DNA of 64,000 bases. Origin: Macropodus opercularis (Eukaryota > Chordata > Actinopteri > Anabantiformes > Osphronemidae). Where the stretch lies: contig CM061104.1 of the NCBI GenBank assembly GCA_030770545.1, forward strand, positions 12,905,001 through 12,969,000, written 5' to 3'. The notes beneath the pieces were generated by a model. That model worked only from the letters and a program-made list of their open reading frames with translations. It did not search any database and was not told the origin of the DNA. This document shows, in pieces, positions 12,083 through 25,700 of the stretch (positions are counted from its first letter, which is position 1; every line of letters begins with the position of its first letter). A program made the translations under genes and the position numbers.

Positions 12083-12864
12083 GATGTCTGAGGGAGGTGG
12101 CAGGTAAGGATTGGTTTGAGGGCTCAGTGAGTGTAGTTCCCTGGTTGCAGCGCTGGTTTGGGTCTTCGCTGGTCATCATGGGTCACAAGATTCAATACTT
12201 TTCTGTTTAGACCATATTCTCCACTAACCAGACGTGAATGGCTAGAGACGTTTTCTAGGATATTCTGTTCTGAATCATTTTGAGGCGGTGCTGTCTTCTG
12301 ACTAATTGTAGGACCACGAACCAGAATTCTGCTTCATTCACACTGGTTACTATGTTTCTCATGGGATACAGCAATAACTGACCGTTCACTAAACCCTGCT
12401 CTGTACAGTTAGGCCTTTATGCGCCAAAACTGAGTAGATCTAGCAGAGCTGGACAGCCAGACAACAATACAACATGAAAAAGAGGAACGCAGCTCTGTCA
12501 GCTGAACCACATGTTTGTCTGCTCCAACGTAACATCTATGACTAACTAGCCGAACGTCCAGCACTTAGAAAGATGCAGATACTTTACTTCTGTCTCCAAA
12601 ATCAAAGACGCAGAGAATATTTAATTTCAGATCTCTTTGTAAGCTGCATATGTGCGAGAGAAGTGTGGGACTCAGTGAACGGTTAAGGCTATTAGTGTAA
12701 TAGGTGGGTAATAATAGGTGCGTCCCACAAGGTGTTAAGGAGGTGATGGGTAACATCTGGTGCTGGTGTCAGAAGTGTTACACTGGAATAATTATCGTGT
12801 GTCTCTGTGTCCTCGTCTCATCAAGGTTCCTTTCCACTGAACTCTCATTCCTCTCCCCCTCCAG

Positions 12865-12999
12865 AATCCCGTGGAGTCCTTTTCCCTTCTAAACAGCAGC
12901 CTGATTGGTCAGTCCAGCGGAGGCGATGCTCCTCTCATGTCCCTCCCCGCTCTCATGACCAAGCCAGCGGGACAGTACCTGGACCTGACCCTGCTGTAA
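12865..12999 (+). CDS. esrp1: esrp1 alternative terminal exon (44 codons)
   Basis: A pyrimidine-rich acceptor (CCCCCTCCAG, ending 12864) is followed by 44 open codons and TAA, starting NPVESFSLLNSSLIGQ and ending QYLDLTLL. It is in phase 0 with two upstream donors. One is the exon 14 donor (GT at 11495), which would replace the whole PKEWVCI tail and give 747 residues. The other is a GTGTGT donor at 12071 inside the PKEW-VCI codons, which would replace only VCI and give 777 residues. Its amino-acid composition and clean ends look like real coding sequence. I do not know a matching described isoform, so this is an inference. Confidence 0.6.
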   Translation, partial: NPVESFSLLNSSLIGQSSGGDAPLMSLPALMTKPAGQYLDLTLL

Positions 13000-14060
13000 G
13001 GGTCACACAAAGGTCACAGACACTAACTTGTATTGTTAGCATTTTTAAAAAAATAGCCTTTTAGATGTGTTATTTATACCATTAAGAACATAAATTTATG
13101 TATTTTATACCAAAATCAATTTGGCCGTAGCCAAAAATAGGAGTTTTGTCTTATATTGCACAATGTGTATTTTGAAAGCTTTATAGAGATTTTTTAAAAA
13201 CATTTTATGATATTGTAATCACTGATATATTTGCTATCCAACTAGAGAATAATGAACTAGAGCTGGATCTTAAGCTTTTCTGTGAAGAATGAATGCGAGT
13301 GTGTAAGAGTTTCGAGTGAATGAGTATTACTTACGGCTGTGTCAAAACATTTTAACACTTAATCTGTTTATGCGATATGTTTTGTTTATATACATTTGAT
13401 AGTGTACACAAGGATTGTATCGAAAGCTATAGTGCATGAAGAAGATAGTAGTAAAATTTTAAGATGTTTACAAAATGCCAAATATCAATGCACTGCTAAC
13501 CAATAAGATTACAACAGTAGCAGTATCTTTAGTGAAACATGTTACACTGTGAGTTTATTGAATAATAGCCGGACTACATCATACACTTCACCAATCCCCT
13601 CCGTACTGTGTAATGCCAATGTTGTCTTGCCTTTTGTTTGGGACTCTCACCTGAACAGAGGGCAGCTCCAGTTCTCTGTAACCTGACCTCAGTGTAGCAG
13701 GTCTCGTGCCACAAGCTCTTCAAGTTATTTCTGACAGATTTCATCACATATTTTCTCTTTAAATATTCGTCAGTCCAACCTTTTCCTTGTTGTATTTCCA
13801 CTATCATTGAGGACAATGAACAGAACGAACAGGTTCCTCTGCAGAAATTCATTCACCACATTTCCTTTCTTGCTCACTTGGAAAGTTGAGCAGGAAAGGA
13901 AATGAAGGAGATGTGTGACATACATATTGTGAATTCAACTGACCATTTGTGGCCTGCGCAGTGTTGCTGTTTGGGCACCATGTTACTGTAGCTGTCTGAC
14001 AGCAGGACGTCAACTCCTGCTTAGGACATCCAGCTGAAAAACAAAATGAATGAATAAATC
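13000..14060 (+). other. esrp1: esrp1 3' untranslated region (inferred)
   Basis: This is AT-rich sequence without a convincing coding frame after both esrp1 stop codons. The first canonical AATAAA on the plus strand after the last stop is at 14053-14058, which would give a 3'UTR of about 1.05 kb (alternative end) or about 2 kb (PKEWVCI end). The exact end cannot be fixed without transcripts. Confidence 0.45.
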
Positions 14061-16777
14061 TATCACGTGAAATCTGCCAGTGTCCAGCTGTTTGATTGTA
14101 GTTTGTGAAGTGCTGGGATGCAAACACACAGGTGGAGTTGTGGTGTTGACAGACTGTGGCCGGAGGCAAAACGGTGGCAACTCCCTCACGCTGTCCTCAG
14201 TGATTACCTGAGACACACACACATTACAGCTCTGAAGCTATTGTCACTCACACTGAACACATTTCTTCACGGCGTGGACAAGTGAAGAATAGAGAGCGCA
14301 GGAAGGGGAAGAGAGAAGCAAGGCAGACGAAACCCTGTCAGACCCCCTCAGGGCAGATTCGCCATTGTGTAATACAATCTTGTGCACCCCACCCAACTTG
14401 ATCCCTTTTAAACACACTCACCGATTCTCTTCCTGAGAAAACACGTTGTCTAAAGCAGCATAGCAACACCATTAGTATCCATGCAACAAAGCCCAAAATA
14501 CTTTTTTTTTTGTCTGTAATTGTTATCACTTTGTTGGCAGAGCTGGAATATGGGAGGAAAAAGTGGTGCGGTTTTATGTGGTTCTGAAATGTGTTTGCCA
14601 AAAGGCTTTGTTTGCATGTTAAGTACAAACCCTCAGATAAGTGCAGGTTTAAAACTGTATTCTGGGTGTTGAGGATTAGAGTAAACACGTTTATCTTTGA
14701 TTAGGCATAGTTCAATTAATATTACGAACTGGAACTTATTAAGAGGGAAACAATGCATGTAAGACTATGAAAAGAAGATGATATTTATTTGGAGAAGCAG
14801 GGAAAAGAATTGAATTTAATTTATTTATACATTCTGTGTGTGAATTACTGTAGAAAATAAACATACTAAATAAATATCCTGTAGGATTAAACCCTACACG
14901 TGTCCAGCAAAGTGTAACCTGTTGTCTGAATGGATTGCGAGTGGGCACAGGCTCAAGTCACGGTGCACAGCAAAATAATCTGAAACAGACACACACTGTC
15001 CAAAACACAGATGCAAATCAGCCATGAAGATAAACTGGGGGCCTTACCGCGTCTTTGCCAGGGGGATTGTTTTCTCATAACGCTAATATGAAATTAAACT
15101 CCCTCGACACCCACAAAGCTACAGTCAGTGCTCTGTTCATTTATTCAGTGATAATGGTAATAAAGCCTGAGAGCAGCCCTGTAAACAGGACCGTCATCGG
15201 TTATCTGATTGTAATTTTTGAGGTTTATGTATTCTGCTCCTACTGTGTGATCTGAGCTAAGTAAAATAATCATACCATTAACATTTTAAGGTTAAAATCA
15301 GGCTTGAGTTGAGAAACCTGAGAGAATGACGTTGCAATTTTCTCAGTAATAACAATGAGGGGATGCTTTAGGCTCAGCAGTCATTTCTTTACTGTGTGTT
15401 AAACATAAACATTCACAGTAAAATGTGATTATGCTTTGAAACCTTTCTCATCTCGTCCACATATCTGTTAAGATTCACGTGAATTAATTTAGATATAAAC
15501 ATTTGCAGCACATTCCTTTAGCGCCTGTTTGCTACGCCCTGCCCTGAGGATGAATTACCTAGTGTTAGATGGTTCACCGAAGGACAGAAGAGAGGCGCAA
15601 TTACAGGCTGACTCATTGTACTGTACCTGCTAGGTGTGTAGAGGCAGATAAATCAGTGATATTCTTTATAACAACATTCCCTCACAGGGCGGGTGAGGGC
15701 TGCATACAGAGCAGGGCTCAGGGTGAGGCCGAGCCACATTCCCCTGTCACTTCAGAGAGCAAAGATGCTGCTACAGAGCTGTCAAAGTGATGATGCATCA
15801 TTTATTAAGATCCAGACTGAGGGCTGGGACAAGTCAGTCAACACATACAGCAGAACAACAAATCATACGTTGCCTCAGACGTGGTTGTGACAAAGGGCTC
15901 AAATGAGGTTACTGGACAACAGGAGTTTGCTTAGTGATGTGTAATTCACAGTTATTTCACTTGTGCGGCCATGTTTGCAAATTACTCGTGAAGACGATCC
16001 TAAAAGTATTTAAAAAAACTAGCGAAGTGATCTATGATTTGTTGCTCAACTTGTAACACAGGATTGTGGCGTTCAGCTGCCTCGTGAGCACCGTCTGGTG
16101 GACGCATTGAGACTGTAGCTCCACGAGCTCGCAGTCCAGTCTCACAACCTTTCACTGAGTCACAGCTCACTCTCAGTTCACTCTGTTGTCTCTTAAAGCT
16201 GCAGGGCTGCAACCATTCGCTTGTCAAGATGCAGTTCTGGCACTAGTTTAGATATAGTAAACACCAAGTCGCAGTTTGAGTCATATTCATTAAAATGTGT
16301 ATTTACATTTTGAACAAGCTGGTTTGAATGTGGAGTGATGTCCAGTTTAGCAGTGCGTGTGTGTTAAAACAGTCGCTGTCTGCAACCCAGTTAAGCATCA
16401 ACATACTGAAGACAGTGATTATGAAATCACAAATCATCTAAACATAAGCCCAAAGCAAATCAGATAAACATTTAATCTCAACATTTGCATCATGCAGACA
16501 GCACCAAGCATCTGTAGCTTGACTGATCTGTGTATGAGTATGAGTCCTTTTCTGTCTGTCTTACCTAAAGTTTATACAGTTTCAGTTTAATAAATATAAA
16601 GAACCATATTTCTAAAATAATTAAGCAAATATAACACTTGCCCTTTTATGCAAATGTGTTTTTGTAACTGCTGGATGTATTATGCAAATATACAAATGTT
16701 AACTGCAGCCAGTCACTTTAAAACGTGTTTTCATGCTTCCTGTTTTTGTTTCATCACAGGGGTCAAAGGTCAAGGTC
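14061..16777. other. convergent intergenic region with the inferred epb41l4b 3'UTR
   Basis: No coding gene is recognisable between the esrp1 and epb41l4b 3' ends. On the minus strand, AATAAA-equivalent signals (TTTATT on plus) at 15801-15806 and 15140-15145 are candidate epb41l4b polyadenylation signals. They would give a 3'UTR of about 1.0 or 1.6 kb. The remainder is AT-rich, and its short open frames show no family resemblance. Confidence 0.5.
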
Positions 16778-19700
16778 TCAGAGCTCTGTCATCAGCAGAG
16801 CTCTTAGTATCTTCTCTCTGTCCACTCTCAGTTCCTCGCTGCTACAGACACAAACACACAAAAAATTCACATTAACGTTGATTTTTGTTTGTCAAAAAAC
16901 AAAAATAACAAGGACACTAAACAGGCTCAGGCAACAATATATGAGACACTGAGTACACATTTCTAGAAAGTTGTGTCATTTCTGACTGAATTCTTGTTTC
17001 TTTAGCTTAGTTTAAAGCCTTTAAATATGTGATTTAAACTGTGAATTCTCCAGAGGAGGCAGAGACGACGCTTCCTGTGCTGCTACTAAGAACATTCAGT
17101 AGGAAACAAGATAAAGTCTGTGAGGAGTCTCACCAGGTAGTGAGCTGAAAATAGCTGGTTTTCTCTGACAACAGGCTCCCCCATAGGTTTACACAGCCTG
17201 TGTTTCCCCAGAGATAACACATGTCTATGGTATAAACACTTCAAGTCACACACAGTTTTACTGTCATTAAAGTATTATTATTATTACACAGACACTATAC
17301 AGTATGAAGGAAGTAAAAAGGCAACTGAAACGTCTGAATATTTATACTATTATATCCAACTTTATCTCTAAAGTATAAAACTTTAAAACTATAGTTGTTT
17401 TAGATATTAACTGTTCTTCTAATTTCATCGGAATATGATTATTTTATAACAGAAATAAATAATTTCTGGGAGTGTCTGTAATATTCAATTTATCGCTCCT
17501 CTTCCATCCTAGTATTTTTATTGTTGTGAAATAACGGACCTCTCTGCCCATGAGCAGTTTTGTAAGTAAAATGTTCGCTGAGGTGTGTTACCTGTCATTA
17601 TGAGCAGTGAGGTACGGGACCACATGAGGGACGGAGCTACGGTAGTAAGAAGGGGAGAGGTGAGGGGAGGGCGAAGGAGAGGGACAGCATGGAGTACCCA
17701 GCTCCAGTGCTGGCATATTATCCACCTGGAATACACACCGATGCATATACACACACACACGGTTTACACACACAATTCGTAATGTTTCTTTGAGTGTGTG
17801 TGCACGTGTGAGTAATACCTGTGGGTAAATAGACGGCTGTATCTGTTTGTCCAGCGAGCTGCTGGAGCCGGACTTTGCCATACTCTGGGAGGAGATGGCT
17901 GCAAGTGCTTCTGGGAGATTGTCTTCATCCTCATGGTTACTGGCAAGAATTACAGGAGAAGAGACTCAATAAATTATATGATCAGCTGCCTGTTGTGGAC
18001 AAAATGTCAGTTTCAAGGAGCAGGGATAACGGCGCTTTTGCTTTGACTGTGATTCATCTCACTAGTGCAATTTTCCACTCATAGATGCTCAAGTGCTGGC
18101 TGGGGAGCTCTGCCCTTCAGCAGTAATCCAAGGTGATGCATACTCACAAGCTGAACTGTCTGACCAGTCGTTTCCTGCGGTTGCTGCTCGGGTTGGCCTT
18201 GGGCTGCAGCCTCTCTGGTGTTGGGTTGCGGTCTTGCCGGAGGGGTGTTTTGTCTGCAGTCAGACTGGATGCAGCAGAGTCTTGGGAGGAGCTCTGATAC
18301 CTGAAGATAAGAATATATATAGATATAGATCAAAAAAATGCAGAAGCATGTTAGCGTCTGGAGGTTGGGTACAGCACTGGCCTGTCAGTGAAGGTCTCGC
18401 TTGAGTTCCTCCCTCTGGGTGTTGTTGGAGCTTCCTTCTTGATATTGGAAGGTACATAACCCTCATAGTTAGTCGAAAGGCAAAGTGTGACAGGTTTACG
18501 ACAGATACATAGATGTTAATCTTGGCACTGACCCTGAACGCTGCCTCCATCTGGGCCTTGAGTATGTTGCACTTGAGGTGGTCAGGGAGCATCGCCGGAG
18601 AGGCAGGAGGGTGCAGAGACTTTTCAGACAGCTGCTTCTCCTCTCCCTGCCAAGGACGAAAGGAACACAACCGGTGCTAAATCTCATTGTGCAAGCAGGG
18701 TAGGTAAACAATGAATAGGAAATTAGTCTGACCTTGTTGTCCATGTTGACGTGCAGCGAAGGCCAAGGAGGGGAATCGCTGTCTGACTCCAGAGCCTTGA
18801 GCAGGCACTGAGAAATGTCCAGCGCATCTGCTGGGCAGGGAGGAGCTCGGCGTTCTGATACACACAAACGTCAATTAGAGGTGATCGAACAGACAATTCA
18901 CCCAAATCACAAAAACACGTGTTCCCACAGTATGTCAGTAATTTTTTGAGGTCGATGGTTAGTAGCGTTATGTTTGTGGTGCTCAGCGAAAAAGTCCTTA
19001 TGAAAAACTGGACATATACTGTGTGCTCTGGTATAATATGTGGCTTATTTCTGAAATGACACTTTTACTTACAGCGTGAGTCCAGGTGTTTCAAAATTTA
19101 ATTAAAATGATTTGCATGGCCTGATGCTACTGGATAAAACATTCAAGGACGCTTTTCACACTCATCGTCATCATAAGAACAAACTGCACAGGAGCAACAC
19201 AGTTTATTTAGGAGAGACCTGAATTAGTCCATTCCGGTGATATTCGTGGTTATTTGTGATTAGTTTGAACTGACCCTGGCATAATAAGTACACAGCACGC
19301 AGTTGAAAAGCGCATCAGGGTTCTGTCTAGAGTCTAGACAGATCACAGATTTTGGGACAGACACTATCTGGGCAGCACTTCAGGCTCAGAGTACTCACTG
19401 TTCTTGGTGTGTGAGTGGCAAAGCGTGTCCTGGCTGTGCGTGTGGCGTCGGTGATGGTGGTGGACCTTGCCAGAATACGAAGTCTCATTCTCCTCAACGC
19501 TGAACTGATGGTGTGAAGCAGGACCGCTCAGAGGGAAACTGAAGACGACACACGGCATCAAACAACACGCAACTTTTACTGCACCCACCAGTTCTCTACC
19601 GACTACAATGTACCACCCAAGTTATGATTCTCAAGGGTTTAAAGCATCACCAACCACGGTCACAAATGTTACGTTTATTTGTTTTAGAAGCACAATATGG

Positions 19701-22700
19701 CAACATCCCTAAAGGCATCGTATGATTATGGTAAACCTCACAGAGTAAAAGCAACACACTAGAACAGTACAACGTTCGGCGCATTTTCTGTAAACAGCTG
19801 ATTTAGCAAATCTGTTACCTGACAAAACAAGTGGAGATTTTATTCAAAAAACACAAACACAGCATTTGCAGGATTCTAGTTCATGTTTCCCACACGACAC
19901 AGGAAGCAGCAAAATCCCTAAACCAATATACGATATGTGCTTAACTGCAGCCCTTCCACCGGTTGACATCACTTTATCTCCCTCTAATTTTAGTGATCTA
20001 GACACAAACTTGCTGTCGCACAATTAAAGACAAATCTAATCTACCAGGCAGAATGTAGTAAACACACAAAGCCATTAAAATATCAACCAGAGGCACAAAG
20101 CTTTAAACCAGGGCCTAGCTTTATTTTATTAGTGTTCACTGGTGTCCTTTCAAAAAGTATCAGTGTGAGCTGAGAGAGAAAAGTGGTTTTATTGGAAAAA
20201 TAAATCAGAGAATAAATAAAGGTTTTATAGTGCAACATGTAAAAGGTCATCTTTGTGATTGTATCTGTAGTTAGCATTTGTCATAACTGAATATTTCAAG
20301 TAGTAAATTATTTTTTATGGTAGCAGTTTTTATAATTTAGGGACTATGAGGAATGTAAACAGGAAGTTTAATGTTACGTCTACAACTTGAGCCCTGTTTT
20401 AAGTATGCATGTGTTTGCATTTCAGCAGTGTGCCATCCGTAAGAGTACGCACAGCTAGAAATTAGCAGCTCCTCCAGGTAGCGCACTCATAAACAGACGC
20501 ACAGCCCTCACTGAATTACTTTATGGACAAAAACAAGAAAAGAAACGCTCATAGAGGTGATTATTCACAGGCAACGTTTACAACCGAAGATGTCAGTGGA
20601 ACCATCACATCGACATAATAATGTGCATTAAGTCTGTGTGTTTAGATGTGATTCAGTTATCAGGGTGACTTTTTGACCTGTCGTCATTCCTGTGTTGAGT
20701 CAAATCACAATAATGAACATGCACCTGTCCCTTTGCCTCACACGGCATCTCCGCCTCATGCTCACCCTCTACCTCGCTTATTAGAAGAAGATGAACACTG
20801 AAGCACACGAGGGGATGTGAAAAATGGATGAAGACAGACATGATGAAGATGAAGGAGACAGCTTCTTCTGATGAGTCCAACACCAGAGCTTCTCTCTTTG
20901 GGGGTTAGTGTAAAGATACTGGGTTTTGAAACAGATTCCCATGTCAGAGGTCAAAGTGCGGTCATGACCTTATCCCTGAAAACCACACTGGCGGATGCTG
21001 GAAATGGGCCGCCGGGTCGTTCCAGGACAGAGGGATGACTGGACACGGGGCTCGTTGACACAAGAGAAGGCCTGAATGTGACAGGGTGAGGGAGGGTCAT
21101 ACACAGAATCATGGAGGTGAAGCGACGTGAACATAAAATGTGTGACGAACAGACACGTGAGATGAGATGAGTCTGAACAAGGACGTCCTCCAGTGTGTGC
21201 GAGTGTGTTATCGGTCGTCTTACCTGTGCGGCGGCGTGTGTCCAGACGGCTGCAGGTAAACCGGGGGGGTGTAAGCAGGGTGGGGCGCGCGCCACGGCTC
21301 GTGGCCAATGGGGATGTTGTGCTGGTACTGGAAAGGAGGAAGGGAGAGAGATCGAAGCCGCGCTGAAAATAAATGTTGTCGCAAGGACGAAGCCAGATCA
21401 GTGGCTGCTGCGTGTTTGTGTGTGCGTGAGAAAGTAGGTTAGGTGAGGTCACTCACTGGATGTAGGCTGGGATCAGGGCTGGCATGAGAGCTGGAAAAGA
21501 ATCACAACAATCACTGATAGCAGATTAAGAAACTGGAAACATTAATATCTCTGTGTCTGTGTGGTGAGTTTTGATGGTGGATAAACCTCCAAAGAGCTAT
21601 TTTAGTGCTACAGTTAAGATTATGTGGATTAAGGTCAATGTTAGGGGATAAGGAATAATTGTAATAACTGGAATGTCCGTGCAGGTACATGCATGTGCCT
21701 ATTATGTATATTTAAGGGTTTCTGACTGTTTGTTTCACCTGATATGTGGAGGCTTGGCTGGTGAAATGCCACCTGTCAGAGAGATATGGTGTCAGTTAGA
21801 GGAGAAAGTAGACAAATAAACAGCCGCACTGCAAGCGTGTCACTTTATCTTGATTTATTCTGCCTTTGTGCATCATTACCTAGTGTAACTTTGCTGTTTT
21901 TTCAGGACAGCCTCTATTCTGGGGCTCAGCTATCACCATTATCTGAGCCGCCGTTGATTTTTAAACGACGAGGACGCTCTAAACCCAACAAATAAAAGGT
22001 GTCTGGATGTTAGCGTTGACACATTTGGAGAGAATACGGTCTGTAGCCTGCACTTAATCATGCACGTAGGACAGATTATGGTGATGTAGATCGTGGTCCT
22101 GTGCAGCTCACAGAGGGTGGGAATTATGGAGGAGTGAAGAGTACAGCAGGTGCTTTTGAAGAAGCAGAAAGGTGACACTTTATGTTTAGTAACCTAGAAT
22201 TTGGAGGACTTTCTTTAAAAAATGGCCAGAGCAGATTTTAAGTATTCAGAGCCTGTTGAATTACAGTTTAATTTGAGATATTTTTAGCTAAAACTCTCTG
22301 CAAAGGCTGATTTCACAGGTGCTGCTTTTTGTCTTTAAAATAATAAGATCAATGGTGATGTGGCGCAGCTTTGCCAAAGAAATAAAATAATAAAGTAGCA
22401 CGTGACCTTTACAATAACTCACGTGGGCACCGAAGGCACAAAACCAGTGCTGTTAGTTATCAGTGTAGGGAAAGTGCAGATAATCTCACCTTTGCCCAGT
22501 GAGTGTGAGCGGGAGGGGTAGCGCTTGCTCGGCCTTCTCTCGAACGTGCTGGCTCTTCTCAGTCGACCTCCGTGAGTGGCCTGATACTCAGTTTTACCAC
22601 TGAGATGGGGAAAAGTTTTACGATTAATACAAACTAAAAATACGCAAAAATACGAACAGTCGTTATTTTCGTACTAAAAGCGCGTAATAAGCATAATGTG

Positions 22701-25700
22701 GGAAGGCGCCAGCAGACGGCGTCCATTAGTGGAGCACAGGGGTCGGTTTGAGCTCAGGCAGGACTTGACCACACACACGTGGGCGTCAGGGCTTTAAATC
22801 TGACGTAGACAGCCAGTCTTTTGCTCAGTTAAATTTTAAACAGTTAAATACTTAATGATACATTTTTCAATGTAATGCAAACAGCTTGATGCCCTCTGAT
22901 GAATTTTTAATGAGTTAAAGGGACTTTTATGTAGAAAAAAAAACACATTAGATGCATTTTTCAAACGAGAGCTATTTAAAAAGTCTTAATGTGTGACTGG
23001 AGGGGGGCTTTAATAAGCATAATTATCTCATGTAATGAAATCATGCTCTGAGTTTGGAAGGTTTATAGAGCATTTGTAATAGAAAATATGCACAACACAA
23101 ACTTTTGTCTATTGGAATTTCCCGCTTTATATTAGAATCTGAGAAACTGGCTGGAACACAGCTACCGATATGAGAATCACATTAGCTCTCACTGCACTGG
23201 ACAGGTGCTGTAACTGTAAAACAGACTTCACACTGCTTTGTTCAGCTGCTCTGACAAATGACAGAAAGTGCCCTTCAAGTGTGAGAATTTGCTTTGATGA
23301 TCTCCGATAATAGTCTGAAGAAAACAAATAATATGAAGGGAAAATCTCAGTCACCATAGGAACAGATCCATGTAACCATAGATACGCTGTAACCATAGAT
23401 ACAAAGGCTCTGTTTCATGTGACACATTATTCCCCATATGCTGGTGTGAGTGCTGGCCACAACTACCTGACTGAGCCAACTTGTGTTATCACTAACACTG
23501 TGAAGTTTGGCCGCTAAGATCACCTGCGAGCTGAGCTTTACCTGAACCTGAAGCGGGATCCGAGTCGCGTGAAGTCGCTGCGGCCGGCCTTGCCTGCGGC
23601 CGTCTGCCGTAGCCGGAAGAAGGCGTGGCTCTCCACGGCACACTTCCACAGGTGTTTGCAGGTCTTGGAGCTGGCTAACTGGAACACAAACGTGTGCTCC
23701 TGCTCGTTACCCTGCCCAGCGAGGAAACAGCTCGTTAGTCGCCTCGCAGATGAGTGTGTGTACTTGCTGGGATACAGATACGTCACAGGACACAAACCTT
23801 GTCGTCGTCCTCAACCACAACCAGCGTGAGTCGACTCTTTTTGAAATCCAGACGAGTGATTTTGGGCCTAAATCACGAACAGATTAAGAGATTATTAGTT
23901 AATATTTACAGTTTTTTTAAGCAGAGAAAAGAGACTTCAGCTCTTTTCCATATAAACCATTACATGTTTTTACAGCTGCAAGTGGTAAATTCAAAATGTA
24001 ATTGCAAGAAAACTGTTACAGTAAACGCTGCAGCGGATTTTTAATGTGATGACATTTCACCAACATGTACAAAGAAGCTTGAGGTTATGGCCCCACGTTG
24101 TCACAGCTCTGTCTACCAGCAGACTGGTTCTCTGACCAACTTACCAGAAGAAGAGGCCGATTTTGTTGGAGCCTTCAAAAACCAAGATACCAGTAGGAGT
24201 GAGACCTAGTGCATATTCTCCTCCATCCCTGCCCTGAACAGACAACATATAAACAGTGGTCGTAAGCCCTGCTGGTAAGGCCCTTACGTGTGTGACATTT
24301 GGGGCAGTAAAACTCGTACTCACTGACCTTGACAAAGTGCATATCTACTCCATAAAGTTCCAGCCACTTGCATTTGTTGAGAAAAGAGATCTCGGCTTGA
24401 GATGGGCTCTTTCCCCTGGGGATTTAAAAAAAGACACCATGTTGAGTTTCACCCCCACAAAGCCATCTCTCCTTCCATCACCTCAGCTCTCACTTTGTGC
24501 GACACCTGAATCCGAACAAGAAACCTATCAATAACCACACTTGCTGCACGGCCTCAGCTGGTAATTGGTGTTAGCTCGGCGAGTAACTCTCTGGCTCCTG
24601 TCTGACTCAGCCTCGATGTGGCGTGCAGGGATGACAGAGGGGGTTTGTCCTCGTGTGGCTCAGTAGCCTCGCTGAAGCGGAGCATATGTGCATGTAATCT
24701 AATCCGAGATGGGAGCAATAGGAGCGCGGCTGGGTTAAATACTGCCCAGAATCAATCAAGACCCTCCACGGATTAATCCCTTAATCCTCCGCGCAGACCA
24801 GTGAGAGTGTGGCCAGGGCGGAGGAGGGGAGAGAGGAGAGGGACAGCGATGCGTCCGTCGCCATCATCGGTTGAAACGCTGGCGCTGAAAGGCAGCAGTG
24901 GAACGACTTCCTTCCCTGCTCAGCGCTCAGCTCTTTGCCCCAGTTGTTTTCATCCAGTGAGAACAGGTCAAATCACCAGTGACTGGAAAGCCTCCAATAA
25001 GTGGCCCTGACACAGCAGGGGCATTGTGGCAGCTGCTGCACAGGCATGTGAAACGCGTCCGGGCTTCTGGTTGGTGAGCACGTCCCATTTTTGCAACTTC
25101 AGATGTTTTGGAACCAACCTGACGCTGAATACATGATATTATGTTTTTTCTCACCTAAGCTCCAGCCACCTGCCGAAGATGTCCGCCTCCATGGCCTCGC
25201 TCTGTTTGGGAGTGAAACGAAACTCCGACACCAGTTCAGGAGAGTGTTCCAGAGGATCACAGTCTCCCAGCTCACCTGGACCACAAATACCGAATATGAG
25301 GCACGTAAACCAACACATTCATGGACACAACGCTGATTTGACACAATCCACAACAAGTCAGCGTTTCCTTGCAGTAATTGGTGGATGTCTTGCTTTTTGG
25401 TAGCAGCCTCTTACATCTTGCGTAGGCTGCACCACCAAGGAAGTAAATACATGTTTCAAGTGTGCGTGTTGATTTTCATATCCAAATAAAACATGTGCAA
25501 AACAATTGCTTCCTGAGAGGTCAAAACAAACTAGAGGGGTATTATAATACATATAATACTGCATGTCCACTGGCCAACAACTGCAGGGCCGGTGGTAAAA
25601 ACTAATAAAGGAAGTCTACTTACTTTGTAAACAATACGCAGCCAGCTCCACCGACACGTCATAGGGACATTTCAATCTGCGGGGATATAAAGCAGACACT

